Source: Nitrospira sp. | Lineage (GTDB): Bacteria > Nitrospirota > Nitrospiria > Nitrospirales > Nitrospiraceae | NCBI GenBank assembly: GCA_018242765.1 | Contig: JAFEBH010000022.1 | Span: forward strand, 78,710 to 142,709 | Reading direction: 5' to 3' | DNA length: 64,000 nt | Part shown: piece by piece, positions 1-8,408 of the stretch | Layout of the letters: the number at the start of each line of letters is the position of its first letter | Position numbering within the stretch: position 1 is the first letter of the stretch | Program-made: the position numbers and the translations under genes | The notes under the pieces: model-generated | What the model was told of the DNA's origin: nothing | Database searches by the model: none | What the model saw: the letters and a program-made list of their open reading frames with translations, nothing else

Positions 1-1
1 G

Positions 2-427
2 TGGATTGTCGAGATCGAAGTCTATCCCGGCGACTACAAGGGCTACTGGCAACGTAAAGGATGGACCGACGACGGCACAATTAAGGTATTTTCACGCATC
101 GATTCACCTGGGCATTATCAAACCTTGCGCGGACCAGAACACACCTTCCGAGGCATTGCCTTCGGTGGCCCCAACAGCATCAGCAAAGTTGAATTGAGTT
201 TCGATGCAGGCCGCACATGGAACGACTGTACGATCGAGCCGCCGATGTCGCCCTATTCCTGGGTGATTTGGACTTACACATGGCAACCGCCGAAACCGGG
301 GAAGTTCCAAACCGTCGTGCGCGCCACCGACACAAGGGGGCAACTTCAAATCGCGGACATCGTCCGCCCCCAACCAGCCGGCGCCAGCGGATACCACACA
401 ATCATTTCGGAAGTGGAGCAGCTATAG
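2..427 (+). CDS. Sulfite oxidase-family molybdoenzyme, C-terminal part (partial)
   Basis: The reading frame is open from the left window edge to a TAG at 425-427 and gives 141 residues; the true start lies outside the window. The visible part matches the Mo-co oxidoreductase dimerisation domain of the sulfite oxidase family: a YKGYWQRKGW segment, then FRGIAFGG, and then the typical VELSFDAGRTW and YSWVIWTY immunoglobulin-like strands. The Moco-binding domain itself is not in the window, so the substrate (sulfite, nitrate or a repair substrate) cannot be called. Members are usually periplasmic and electron-transfer linked. Family assignment is firm; the exact activity is open. Confidence 0.88.
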   Translation, partial: WIVEIEVYPGDYKGYWQRKGWTDDGTIKVFSRIDSPGHYQTLRGPEHTFRGIAFGGPNSISKVELSFDAGRTWNDCTIEPPMSPYSWVIWTYTWQPPKPGKFQTVVRATDTRGQLQIADIVRPQPAGASGYHTIISEVEQL

Positions 428-528
428 AAGAAGGCGACACGACATCCATGAGGAGAGATCTGTCATCTCGTACTATGATCGACGTCTCACCCTACCGCCA
501 ATACCAACAATAATCCTACGAGGGCAGG

Positions 529-785
529 TCACTTGACCTTATGAAAGAATGAGCCATGTGAGATCTGGTCCTTACGGATCTCGTATTCTTTCTGAGCAAT
601 TCCCCCGGCCTTGAGATCTTCCTCCACCCGATCCTTTCTCACGCTTCAGGGTGGCACTCATGGTTCCCATCAGCCGCGCCGACGCCAAGTACCCCGTCGA
701 GTAGACCGCTCCCCACTGATGCGCAACCGGTCACCCCCATCAACAACACCAAGCCCGCGATTGACAAAACCAGGCTTTTGAGCAA
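529..785 (-). pseudogene. Decayed small SHOCT-like lipoprotein gene
   Basis: Reading from a TTG at 785 (TAAGG lies 7 bases upstream) gives a clean lipoprotein signal, MLKSLVLSIAGLVLLMGVTG followed by the lipobox Cys, then about 25 residues before a TGA at 639-641. The coding signal resumes in another frame: a segment starting VRKDRVEEDLKAGG and continuing IAQKEYEIRKDQI runs to a TGA at 529-531. This second part resembles the short C-terminal SHOCT motif (Leu-rich, Gly-Ile turn, EYE then K). At least one frameshift, near positions 633-652, separates the halves. Either the gene is dead or the sequence has an indel error. No ordinary ORF covers it, and the function is unknown. Confidence 0.5.
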
Positions 786-960
786 TTCCTTGCCTTAACA
801 CAAGTAGCCCTAGCCAATTCATCATGAGGCTCTCGAGTTCTTCTCTCGGCAAACACCCTACTCAATATCACGCTCAAAGCGTTCGAATTGGTCCAACGTG
901 AAGGGCAATCAAAGGCTGGCAAGAAAACTCAACATGGTCGAGAAGCGATACACCAGACGA

Positions 961-1473
961 CTAACGGCGAGAGAGAGATTCCTCAGATGAGGGCTTGACC
1001 CAAGCAGCTTGGAAAAACAGCACCAGGACTCCGATTGTAATGCAGATGTCGGCCACATTGAAGATCCCCGTACGAAGACTGCCGATGCCAAGATTCATGA
1101 AATCGATCACACGGCCATCGTTCATAACGCGGTCTACAAGATTGCCCAACCCGCCGCTCAGTACCAGACTCCAGGCAACGACAGTGGTGGATGGTATCGT
1201 TTGGACAACGAGGACCATCGTCAAGACGAGAAGACATAAGGCAGGAAAGACTTGAAAGAGAAGGACGCGTGCTCTCTCGGAGAACCCTCCACCGAAGCTC
1301 AGAAACGCCCCGGCGTTCTCGGCATATTGGAGGCGGACCGTATCGTGAAACCACGAGTGCGGTGGCTGAAAGGCCAGATACTGGTGGGCTGCGTCCTTCG
1401 TAAGTTGATCACACCCCACACAGAGGATGAGCAGCAGGAGAACCAACACACTTCGTTTAAAGCGGGGCATCAT
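961..1473 (-). CDS. lspA: Lipoprotein signal peptidase (signal peptidase II)
   Basis: This is the inner-membrane aspartic protease that removes signal peptides from diacylglyceryl-modified prolipoproteins. From the ATG at 1473 the protein is 170 residues, normal for LspA. The conserved GCDQLTKDAA segment is near residue 21, and the two catalytic aspartates are in NLVDRV (D114) and FNVADICI (D142). Four hydrophobic spans are evident. A longer reading from 1599 exists but adds 42 non-family residues and would overlap the neighbouring gene, so 1473 (or the adjacent ATG at 1470) is preferred. The several lipoproteins in this window are its natural clients. Confidence 0.96.
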   Translation of the reverse strand: MMPRFKRSVLVLLLLILCVGCDQLTKDAAHQYLAFQPPHSWFHDTVRLQYAENAGAFLSFGGGFSERARVLLFQVFPALCLLVLTMVLVVQTIPSTTVVAWSLVLSGGLGNLVDRVMNDGRVIDFMNLGIGSLRTGIFNVADICITIGVLVLFFQAAWVKPSSEESLSRR

Positions 1474-1567
1474 TCCACACCAATTCGTGGCTTCGACGAG
1501 GGCTGACCTGTTTCTCCTCCCCACGGCTTCACGAATCGAGACACCCTCGGTCAAGCAAAGACCGTCG

Positions 1568-1795
1568 TCAGGACGATTGGTCTTTGCGCGGACGTCCAAC
1601 CGGGAGCTTTCCCTTTCGTTTCTTGAACCGCTTCCCCTTTTCGAGCTTGGCGAGCGTGGACTGGATCGCAGATTCGACGACTCCGGTAAGTGTCAACTTC
1701 GGACTCCAATACACAACGGTGCGTAAGCGTTCGACCATATCCGCGGAGAGAGAGAGCGTGACCCTCTCCTTACGTTTTGAGACCTGCTGCTTCAT
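1568..1795 (-). CDS. Small basic protein, possible ribbon-helix-helix DNA-binding protein
   Basis: From the ATG at 1795 this is 75 residues; the same frame is open to a GTG at 1828. The 1795 start is chosen because GGAG sits 9 bases before it. The N-terminal half (SKRKERVTLSLSADMVERLR, then a helix after SPKLTLTGVVESA) has the beta strand-helix-helix pattern of small RHH proteins. The C-terminus is strongly basic (KGKRFKKRKGK). No enzymatic motif is visible. It lies 94 bases upstream of lspA on the same strand and may be co-transcribed. A 14-base inverted repeat lies just upstream and would suit autoregulation. The RHH assignment is inference from pattern only. Confidence 0.6.
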   Translation of the reverse strand: MKQQVSKRKERVTLSLSADMVERLRTVVYWSPKLTLTGVVESAIQSTLAKLEKGKRFKKRKGKLPVGRPRKDQSS

Positions 1796-1839
1796 GAGAC
1801 CCATCTCCTCCTCAGTGTATCCATTCACATCACAATCGC

Positions 1840-1853
1840 ATATGCTTGCATAT
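1840..1853. promoter_or_regulatory. Candidate operator: ATATGC-TT-GCATAT inverted repeat
   Basis: A perfect 6-base inverted repeat with a 2-base spacer lies 11 bases beyond the longest possible start of the small basic protein gene. Position and symmetry suit binding of a dimeric regulator, possibly the adjacent RHH-like product. This is inference from location; the site is short enough to arise by chance. Confidence 0.3.
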
Positions 1854-2284
1854 CATGCCCGGTTCGACGCACGCAAGGGGAATTGGCGACCGCCCAACAT
1901 TATTGTTTCCTCGTGGGTGCACTCCCCTTTTTGCAAGAAACCTACGCCTGGCTAACGAGACCGACTCATCATCCGGTGTCTCATGATAGCACAGTCTCGC
2001 TCCACGAACCTGATCGTTCAACGGACCGACCCGCTTACGCAGCCCATGAAGAGACAACGGTCGGTCCATTCCAATGCCACACACTACATAACATAGCTTC
2101 TCTAAGCTTTCTATTCTAGGAACAGAGCCCCCATCGAGACCGCGTTGTTCTACTTGGCCTTGTTTCTTGTGGTCCATACCAATTACAAGACATCTTCTGG
2201 CGTTTACAATGTCTACCCCTGTCTCGTCAAAGGGGAATCACCCGGAGAACGCCAAAAATCTCGACCGGTACGAAGGGGACACTG
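1854..2284. other. Intergenic stretch without a supported gene
   Basis: About 430 bases separate the small minus-strand gene from the plus-strand sensory operon. A 115-codon minus-strand reading (1830-2177) is present, but it has no recognisable family pattern, signal or convincing ribosome site. The stretch probably carries the divergent promoters for both sides. I see no RNA gene or terminator here. Confidence 0.4.
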
Positions 2285-2899
2285 ATGCTCACAAAGAATG
2301 GGCCGATACCAGGAAACTTCGTCGTGGTCGCCATATTCCTGACGCTGTTGATCATTCACTCCTGTACCGCTCGCCCACATCTCGTCATTCATCAATCAGA
2401 CACCCTCTCGGTCGTGCTCCGAGAATTGCCAGGAGGCTACCCATCAATCAATCCCTTTCACCACCCCTACACAATACCACCGGAAACAGTCGTCGATATT
2501 CTGGAGTCGCTGACCTATGAAGCAGATGCCGTCTTGCCGTTGTCCAAGACTCATCCCCGGAGAGTCTTCACCAAGCCTCAAGCAGAGCGGTTGGCGCCAG
2601 AATTAGCCGAAGCGTTGAGCCTTGCCCCGCCACAGCAGGTCACAGCCTTTACCATCACCGAAACGGACAAGCCCGACCGGCAGACGAAGGGGCTTGCGTT
2701 TGTCCTCAACGACGAGCTCCATCTCATCATCGAAGCCCTACGACGCCCCCGGTACGAAGGAGAGCAGAATACGTATCAACAACCGATATCCACCTGGAAG
2801 CTCCGGCCAACCAGCCCTCAACGACTCTATGCACATCGCCCGGACGGGAAGGGGGCAATGACAAACTGGATCATCACTCCCCTCCGTAAAGGATCATGA
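2285..2899 (+). CDS. Lipoprotein of unknown function, first gene of the sensory operon
   Basis: 204 residues. A hydrophobic N-terminus (FVVVAIFLTLLIIHSC) ends in a lipobox-like Cys at about residue 27, predicting a lipid-anchored protein. The mature part has no family I recognise; it is rich in short polar strands and ends with WKLRP and WIITPLRKGS motifs. AAGGGG precedes the ATG at good spacing. The stop at 2897-2899 is 4 bases before the ATG of the porin gene, so the two are likely translated together. Context suggests an accessory role at the cell surface in the porin/sensor operon, which is inference only. Confidence 0.8.
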   Translation: MLTKNGPIPGNFVVVAIFLTLLIIHSCTARPHLVIHQSDTLSVVLRELPGGYPSINPFHHPYTIPPETVVDILESLTYEADAVLPLSKTHPRRVFTKPQAERLAPELAEALSLAPPQQVTAFTITETDKPDRQTKGLAFVLNDELHLIIEALRRPRYEGEQNTYQQPISTWKLRPTSPQRLYAHRPDGKGAMTNWIITPLRKGS

Positions 2900-2903
2900 G
2901 CGC

Positions 2904-4205
2904 ATGAGACGACACCACCCCTGGTTTCGCCTATCCCCCGATAACCAGACACCCGTATACGATATCGCGGCGTTGATCACGCTCCTTCTCTGCCTCTGTA
3001 TTCCCACCCTGCTCTTCGCCCAAACCTCCGGCCTGCCGTCCAAGAGCGACCATGAGGATACGGTCGAAAAGCTGAAAGACCGACTTCACCACATTGAGGA
3101 GCAACATCGCAAGGAACTCGCCGATCTGAAAGAACGTCTTGGGGTAGTGGAACAACAGCAGAGCAGCCTGTCGGACGAACTGGCTCAGAACATCCGAGTC
3201 GGCGCCTACGGGGCCGTAGCGTTTGAGAGTTTTCAGGATCGACGGTCCACCCATGATGGCAACTTCGAACTCCTGATTTCAGGACAGTTTCACGACCGGA
3301 TTCGCGTCTACACCGAAATCGATCTCGGACTTCCACATGGAACCGCGGATGCAGAACAGGCCTATGTCGATCTTCTCCTCACCCAGGCATTCAATGTCCG
3401 TGCAGGAGTGCTCCTGATCCCATTCGGCAAGTTCAATCTCGATCACTTCGATCCACGCAGAGATCTCATACGCCCTCCCTCCGTCGCGCGGCTCGTCACC
3501 CCGACCACCTGGTCCGATCTAGGATTCAGCGCCTTCGGGTTCGTGCCGATCTCAGAGAACCTCAAGGCTACCTATGAAATTCAGGTCATCAACGGACTGA
3601 CAGATAAGTTTCTGGCCGCACCCGGCTACCTTCCCGACCCCGGCCTGCAAAGCGCACGATCAGGATTGCGCACGGACAATAACGGCGACAAGGCCGTCGT
3701 GGGCCGAGGCACGTTGAAATTCTTCGATCAATATGAAATGGGATTCTCCGGATATCGCGGGGAATACAAGCCTGGCTCAAATGATCTCATCACCGGGATC
3801 GGATTTGATGCTGAATTCAAGCCTCGCAATGTGCGGATATGGGAAAACTTCCAGCTAAGGAGTGAATTTGCACGGTTCGACCTCCAGGGCTCCACGACAC
3901 CATCAAGCCTTTGGGGGTATTACCTCCAGCTGACCTATCGGTTCTGGCCGTCCGCATTGAACTCCACCATCCTGGGACGCCACTTCAACAATCCGACATT
4001 CGCACTCGTCGGCCTCTATGGCCGAACCAAGATGAATACGACGGCAAGCCCAACGGGAAGCCTGACCGGAGAACAAATCATCGTCGGATTCAACTATCGC
4101 CCGGTCGAGGATTATGTCTTCAAAATGGAGTATCAATTTAACAACGGCCAGTTCAATCAGTTCCCGTCCGACGGATTTCTGACATCCATCGCGTGGATCT
4201 TCTGA
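2904..4205 (+). CDS. Outer-membrane porin, phosphate-selective porin O/P-like
   Basis: 433 residues. A signal sequence ends near LLFAQ (about residue 40). A coiled-coil segment follows (about 50-95, KLKDRLHHIEEQ and onward) before the barrel begins at IRVGAYGAVAFESF. The rest alternates aromatic beta strands and ends in a terminal Phe (SIAWIF), as expected of an OMP barrel recognised by BamA. The FGKFN and HFDPRRDLIRPP segments recall OprO/OprP-type porins and related Nitrospirota barrels. The N-terminal coiled coil may trimerise the protein or contact peptidoglycan. Neighbours include a phosphate-binding-like protein and a two-component pair, which supports an anion-uptake or sensing theme. 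Substrate specificity is not provable from sequence. Confidence 0.82.
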   Translation: MRRHHPWFRLSPDNQTPVYDIAALITLLLCLCIPTLLFAQTSGLPSKSDHEDTVEKLKDRLHHIEEQHRKELADLKERLGVVEQQQSSLSDELAQNIRVGAYGAVAFESFQDRRSTHDGNFELLISGQFHDRIRVYTEIDLGLPHGTADAEQAYVDLLLTQAFNVRAGVLLIPFGKFNLDHFDPRRDLIRPPSVARLVTPTTWSDLGFSAFGFVPISENLKATYEIQVINGLTDKFLAAPGYLPDPGLQSARSGLRTDNNGDKAVVGRGTLKFFDQYEMGFSGYRGEYKPGSNDLITGIGFDAEFKPRNVRIWENFQLRSEFARFDLQGSTTPSSLWGYYLQLTYRFWPSALNSTILGRHFNNPTFALVGLYGRTKMNTTASPTGSLTGEQIIVGFNYRPVEDYVFKMEYQFNNGQFNQFPSDGFLTSIAWIF

Positions 4206-4215
4206 CGGCCATCGC

Positions 4216-4674
4216 ATGAATCGCCCATTCCCTACCAGAAGGCGTTGGCTAACGGCGCTGACACTTGCGTTCTCGCTGTGGTCGTGCCTCACCCTCGCCC
4301 ACGCCGACCCCCTCGCCATTATCGTCAACAAGAATAATCCCAACACCTCGGTGAGCATGACAGCGGTCGCCAGTATGTATCGAGGTGAGACCCTTCACTG
4401 GCCAGGGGGCAACCGAATCAAATTGGTCAACCGGGAAATCTCCGCCGAGGAGAGAAAAACGTTCTATCTGCGAGTGCTGAATGCGAAGCCGGATCAAGTG
4501 TTCTATCGCCAAGGCACACCCGTTCCCATTCAGAGTGTGATCGAACGGTCGGACGAAGCCGTCGTGCGGTTCGTCGGCGTCATTGAGGGAGCCATCGGAT
4601 ACGTCGGTCTGTCCACGCTCAACGACATGAACGATGGCCAGATCAGAATCATCCTGGTTATCGACAACCCGTAA
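4216..4674 (+). CDS. Small periplasmic phosphate-binding-like (PstS-like) protein
   Basis: 152 residues with a signal peptide cleaved after AHA (about residue 31). The mature chain (LAIIVNKNNP near the start, MYRGETLHWPGG, a central GTPVP, then GAIGYVGLS) follows the short PBP-like domain often annotated as a phosphate ABC transporter substrate-binding protein. It is about half the size of a true PstS and has no ABC permease nearby. It sits 10 bases after the porin and 10 bases before the histidine kinase start, so a role as periplasmic ligand sensor for the kinase is plausible. The ligand is unproven. Confidence 0.78.
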   Translation: MNRPFPTRRRWLTALTLAFSLWSCLTLAHADPLAIIVNKNNPNTSVSMTAVASMYRGETLHWPGGNRIKLVNREISAEERKTFYLRVLNAKPDQVFYRQGTPVPIQSVIERSDEAVVRFVGVIEGAIGYVGLSTLNDMNDGQIRIILVIDNP

Positions 4675-4684
4675 CATCACCGCC

Positions 4685-6958
4685 ATGTTGATTCGAAAGT
4701 GGTTCGCACAGTCCCTTATCTACAAACTGATGGCCCTCTTTCTTGCCATCTTCTTCTCCGCGGTCTGTGGCTTGGCCTACTTCGCCTATACCTCCAGCCG
4801 CAATGCCATGTATCAAGAGTTCAAAATTCGTGGGCGGACGTTGGCCAAGACCATTGCGTCACAAGCGCGAACGGACTATCAGGAGCAGGACGTTGAGGGG
4901 CTGACCACGCTTCTCCAGTCTCTGGGTGAGGGAGAAGATGTCGTCGCAATTCTCGCCTACCGACCATCCAAGGTCTTGTGGCTTGAGTTCTCTGGAATCC
5001 AACTCACTCCCGAGGACCTGACGCTTCCGGAAATAGGCGATGTCTGGGAAAGGGATCTGGTGCTCACGAAAGGCTACCGGGTGTCGGCGTTCGGGAGTGT
5101 GGTGACTGACTCATCAACTCCTGCCGGGAAAGACAGCTTGGTCACGGCTCAGCCCCTCGGATGGGTCAGAATCTTCCTGGATCGAAGCGCGCTTGAAAAA
5201 CGACTCCGCACGCTGATCAACGAAACCCTGGCGACCAGCATTGTGACTCTCGTGCTTGGTGGCGCCTTGTTCATCCTCCTCCTCAGGCGATCTCTCAATG
5301 TGATCGCCCCCCTCACCGAAGCGACTAAGAGGGTCGCAGAAGGCGACTTACACACGACCGTTCCTGTGTCCACCAGCGATGAGTTGGGCGAATTGGCGAA
5401 ATGCTTCAACAGCATGACCGAGCAGCTCTTGCAGACCACCGTGTCCAAGAACTACGTGGACAACGTTATTCGCTCCATGACCGATCTTCTGATCGTCTTG
5501 AATCCCGATGGCACCATACGAAGCGTCAACCAGGCCGCGCTCAATCTGCTCGGCTTCGAGGAACATGAACTGCTAGGCCAAGATGCGACGATTCTGTTTC
5601 CACCGAATGAAAACCCTCTGGATGGGCGGAAGTATCAGGAGATCCTCTCACACGGTTCGATTCATCAGTTTGCAGCCGCCTATCTTGCACATGATGGTCA
5701 GACATTCCCCGTGTTGTTTTCTGCTGCCGTCATGCGGAACGAGGAGGGAAGCATTGAGGGCATAGCCTGTGTCGCCAAAGACATGACGGAGCTCAATCAG
5801 GATGAGGAACGCCTTCGTTTACAGGGCACCGCACTAGAATCCGCTGCAAATGCGGTCATGATTATGGACCGAAGCGGGCGTGTCACATGGGTCAATCCTT
5901 CTTTCACCACATTGACGGGCTATCCATCTGAAGAAGTGTTCGGTCAGAGCATCCGCAACCTGACATCGGATCGGCAAGACCAACCGTTCTATCAGAAACA
6001 GTGGCAGACGATCATGCGGGGCAAGGTATGGCACGGCGAAAGCACCAATCGAAAAAAAGATGGCACCCTCTACACGGAAGAAGAAACCATCACTCCCGTT
6101 CGTGACCGGAACGGTGAGATCAGTCACTTTGTCAGCATCAAACAGGATGTCACGAAACGGAAACAAGCGGTGGAGACGATTCAAGATGCCCACCAGAAAC
6201 TACAGGCGCTCGATCAATTGCGATCGCAATTTTTTGCCGACATCAGCCATGAACTCAGGACACCCTTGACCGTGATCAGGGGCGAGGCTGAGGTGACGCT
6301 CAGAGGGAAAGAAAAACCGATCTCCGAATACCGGAGCACGTTGGAACGGATCGTCCAGCTATCGGATCAAATGAACAAATTAGTCGGTGATATTCTGTTT
6401 TTGGCTCGGTCGGAATCGGGTACGTTGCAGATGGATCTGAAGCCGACCCTGCTGACACCGCTTCTTGAAGACGTGCGTCGAGAGACGAACATTCTTGCGC
6501 AATCACGGAGCATGACCGTGACGCGTGAAGGGTTCTCGCCTGATGCGACCATTCAGGGGGATACGGAACGACTCAAGCAACTCTTCATGATTCTCACGGA
6601 CAATGCCGTCAAATACGGCCGGAAAGGCGGTGCGATTGTGATTGGCCTGAAGACCACGGATCGTGAGGCACATGTCACTGTGGCCGACAACGGACTTGGA
6701 ATTCCCGAAACAGATCTTCCGCATGTCGTCAAGCGGGCCTATCGCGTCTGGCGAGGCCGTCCGTCGGCAGTGGGTGGAGCCGGCCTCGGCCTACCGATCG
6801 CCAAGTGGATCGCTGAAGCACACCATGGCACGATCTCGATTGCCAGCACTCTCAACCGTGGAACCACGGTGACTGTTCGGCTCCCCCTTCATCATGCTTC
6901 CACTTCGCAATCCAGTGATGGGGCTGATCATTCTTCACGCACCTCGAAAAGGATATAA
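4685..6958 (+). CDS. Membrane sensor histidine kinase (HAMP-PAS-PAS-HisKA-HATPase)
   Basis: 757 residues from the ATG at 4685; the frame is open 51 bases further up inside the previous gene, but the transmembrane helix begins directly after MLIRKWFAQS. Domains in order: TM1 (about 10-33), periplasmic sensor (34-178), TM2 (about 179-200), HAMP (200-255), two PAS domains (about 257-375 and 377-500), HisKA with the phosphorylated His in SHELRTP (about 520), and HATPase_c with N box DNAVKYG, G1 DNGLGIP and G2 GGAGLGLPIA (about 625-735). All catalytic boxes look intact. It is followed after 3 bases by its OmpR-type regulator. Inferred input: the upstream phosphate-binding-like protein or cell-envelope state. 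Confidence 0.95.
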   Translation: MLIRKWFAQSLIYKLMALFLAIFFSAVCGLAYFAYTSSRNAMYQEFKIRGRTLAKTIASQARTDYQEQDVEGLTTLLQSLGEGEDVVAILAYRPSKVLWLEFSGIQLTPEDLTLPEIGDVWERDLVLTKGYRVSAFGSVVTDSSTPAGKDSLVTAQPLGWVRIFLDRSALEKRLRTLINETLATSIVTLVLGGALFILLLRRSLNVIAPLTEATKRVAEGDLHTTVPVSTSDELGELAKCFNSMTEQLLQTTVSKNYVDNVIRSMTDLLIVLNPDGTIRSVNQAALNLLGFEEHELLGQDATILFPPNENPLDGRKYQEILSHGSIHQFAAAYLAHDGQTFPVLFSAAVMRNEEGSIEGIACVAKDMTELNQDEERLRLQGTALESAANAVMIMDRSGRVTWVNPSFTTLTGYPSEEVFGQSIRNLTSDRQDQPFYQKQWQTIMRGKVWHGESTNRKKDGTLYTEEETITPVRDRNGEISHFVSIKQDVTKRKQAVETIQDAHQKLQALDQLRSQFFADISHELRTPLTVIRGEAEVTLRGKEKPISEYRSTLERIVQLSDQMNKLVGDILFLARSESGTLQMDLKPTLLTPLLEDVRRETNILAQSRSMTVTREGFSPDATIQGDTERLKQLFMILTDNAVKYGRKGGAIVIGLKTTDREAHVTVADNGLGIPETDLPHVVKRAYRVWRGRPSAVGGAGLGLPIAKWIAEAHHGTISIASTLNRGTTVTVRLPLHHASTSQSSDGADHSSRTSKRI

Positions 6959-6961
6959 TTT

Positions 6962-7657
6962 ATGGCAGCCATACACATTCTCGTGATTGAAGACGACGAG
7001 CGAATCTCCACGTTCATCAAACGTGGTCTCGGAGCAGAAGGGTACCTGGTGGATATCGCTCAAGACGGTCAAGAAGGAGTACAACGAGGCCTCACTCCAT
7101 ACGACCTGATCATTCTCGACCTTCTACTACCCGACACCAATGGCCACGAGATCTGTCAAACCCTGCGCCGTGAACAGATCCAAACTCCGATTCTGATCCT
7201 GACGGCTAAAGATGCCCTGGAAGACAAACTCAGCGGATTCGACCACGGGGCCGACGACTATCTTACAAAACCCTTTGCCTTCGAGGAACTGCTCGCGCGG
7301 ATTAAGGCGTTGCTCCGACGGAGACCGTCTTACAACGAAGAAGCAACTCAAGTATTATGTGTAGCCGATCTCACGCTCAACCGAAACTCGCGAGAAGTGC
7401 GCCGAGGCGACACCATCATCCCCTTGACCAGGAAAGAATTCGACCTCCTAGCCTTCCTCATGTCATATCCCAATAAGGCGCTCAGCCGTACCTCCATTCT
7501 TGAGCATGTCTGGGGTTATCATCACGACACTCTGACCAATACCGTCGATGTCTACATCGGCTACCTTCGGAAAAAAGTAGAGGCCGGATCCCCGAACAAG
7601 CTCATCCAGACGGTACGGGACTTCGGATATAAGATTTCCGACAGCCCCTCTTCGTAA
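6962..7657 (+). CDS. OmpR/PhoB-family response regulator
   Basis: 231 residues. The receiver domain has the acidic pair EDD (10-12), the phospho-acceptor D53 in IILDLLLPD and K103 in LTKPF. A winged-helix DNA-binding domain fills about 130-225 (LTRKEFDLLAFL, then LEHVWGY, then TVDVYIGYLRKKV). It starts 3 bases after the kinase stop, so it is the cognate regulator. Likely targets are this operon and perhaps the downstream glycan cluster; that is inference, since no repeated operator was identified. Confidence 0.95.
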   Translation: MAAIHILVIEDDERISTFIKRGLGAEGYLVDIAQDGQEGVQRGLTPYDLIILDLLLPDTNGHEICQTLRREQIQTPILILTAKDALEDKLSGFDHGADDYLTKPFAFEELLARIKALLRRRPSYNEEATQVLCVADLTLNRNSREVRRGDTIIPLTRKEFDLLAFLMSYPNKALSRTSILEHVWGYHHDTLTNTVDVYIGYLRKKVEAGSPNKLIQTVRDFGYKISDSPSS

Positions 7658-7807
7658 CCTCATTCTTGTTTCTGACGGCGAATACCGTTTCCCTCACCGT
7701 GCGGTTCTTACCAATTTCTCATTTCCCTCTCAATCGCCTCTCATCTCGCTCACGTATGGTAGCCGCCTGACGATATTACATTTCACATGATTCAGCGAGG
7801 AACGGAC

Positions 7808-8269
7808 GTGCGCATTCTGATCGTGGAAGATGATGAGCGGATTGTCGGTTTCATGAAGCGTGGGCTTGAAGCTGAATCGTACGAAGTCGAAATCGCTTCA
7901 AGCAAGGCACGAACTCTAGATCTCGCTGAAGCCTGCACCTATGACGTCATCATTCTCGATATCTTTCTGGGGCCTGATGACGGACTCGACATCTGTCGTG
8001 CCCTCAGACAGCGTGGGGTGGGATCCTCCATTCTCCTCATGACGGCCAAAGGAACGGCAGAAATCGAAAAGATGAGCAAGCATGCCGGTGCGGATGCATA
8101 CCTCTCAAAACCTTTTTCATTCGATGATCTTCTTGAGACACTCACACGCTTCGGTGCGTCCAGCATCTCTTCCAATCATCTCACGACAACAGTCGAGCAG
8201 CCAACGTGCTCTTCAGAAACAGAGCGGATGCGTTTACCAAATCCGATCAATCTCGTCCAACCAACATGA
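7808..8269 (+). CDS. Receiver-only response regulator
   Basis: 153 residues from a GTG at 7808, chosen over an ATG at 7787 because GAGG lies exactly 7 bases before it and the receiver fold begins at once (MRILIVEDDERI). The EDD acids, D51 (IILDIFLGPD) and K101 (YLSKPF) are present, so phosphorylation should be possible. After about residue 118 there is only a polar 35-residue tail with no output domain. It closely parallels the preceding OmpR-type receiver and may be a duplicate that lost its DNA-binding domain. Likely a phosphate sink, or a protein-protein regulator acting on the glycan cluster that starts 130 bases downstream. Confidence 0.88.
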   Translation: MRILIVEDDERIVGFMKRGLEAESYEVEIASSKARTLDLAEACTYDVIILDIFLGPDDGLDICRALRQRGVGSSILLMTAKGTAEIEKMSKHAGADAYLSKPFSFDDLLETLTRFGASSISSNHLTTTVEQPTCSSETERMRLPNPINLVQPT

Positions 8270-8294
8270 CCCTTTCTGAGATGGATAGGAGGAA

Positions 8295-8408
8295 ATGTTT
8301 CAGCGCTGCCATGAGCAGAATATGGAAGCGGCCATGAACAACCTTCTTTTCCATCAACCTCGCTGGGATTTCAGGCAGCGCAGGGGAACGGAGTTGAACC
8401 TATGTTGA
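8295..8408 (+). CDS. Possible 37-codon leader ORF ahead of the glycan cluster
   Basis: An ATG at 8295 directly follows a strong AGGAGG (spacing only 2 bases). The reading frame runs 37 codons to a TGA at 8406-8408, overlapping the ATG of the first glycosyltransferase (8402). The peptide has no recognisable family or signal. It could be a translational leader coupling expression, or chance. The very short spacing argues against efficient initiation. Confidence 0.22.
   Translation: MFQRCHEQNMEAAMNNLLFHQPRWDFRQRRGTELNLC

Noticed and set aside
1830..2177. 115-codon minus-strand reading
   Set aside because: No family pattern, signal or ribosome site; likely an open frame by chance.
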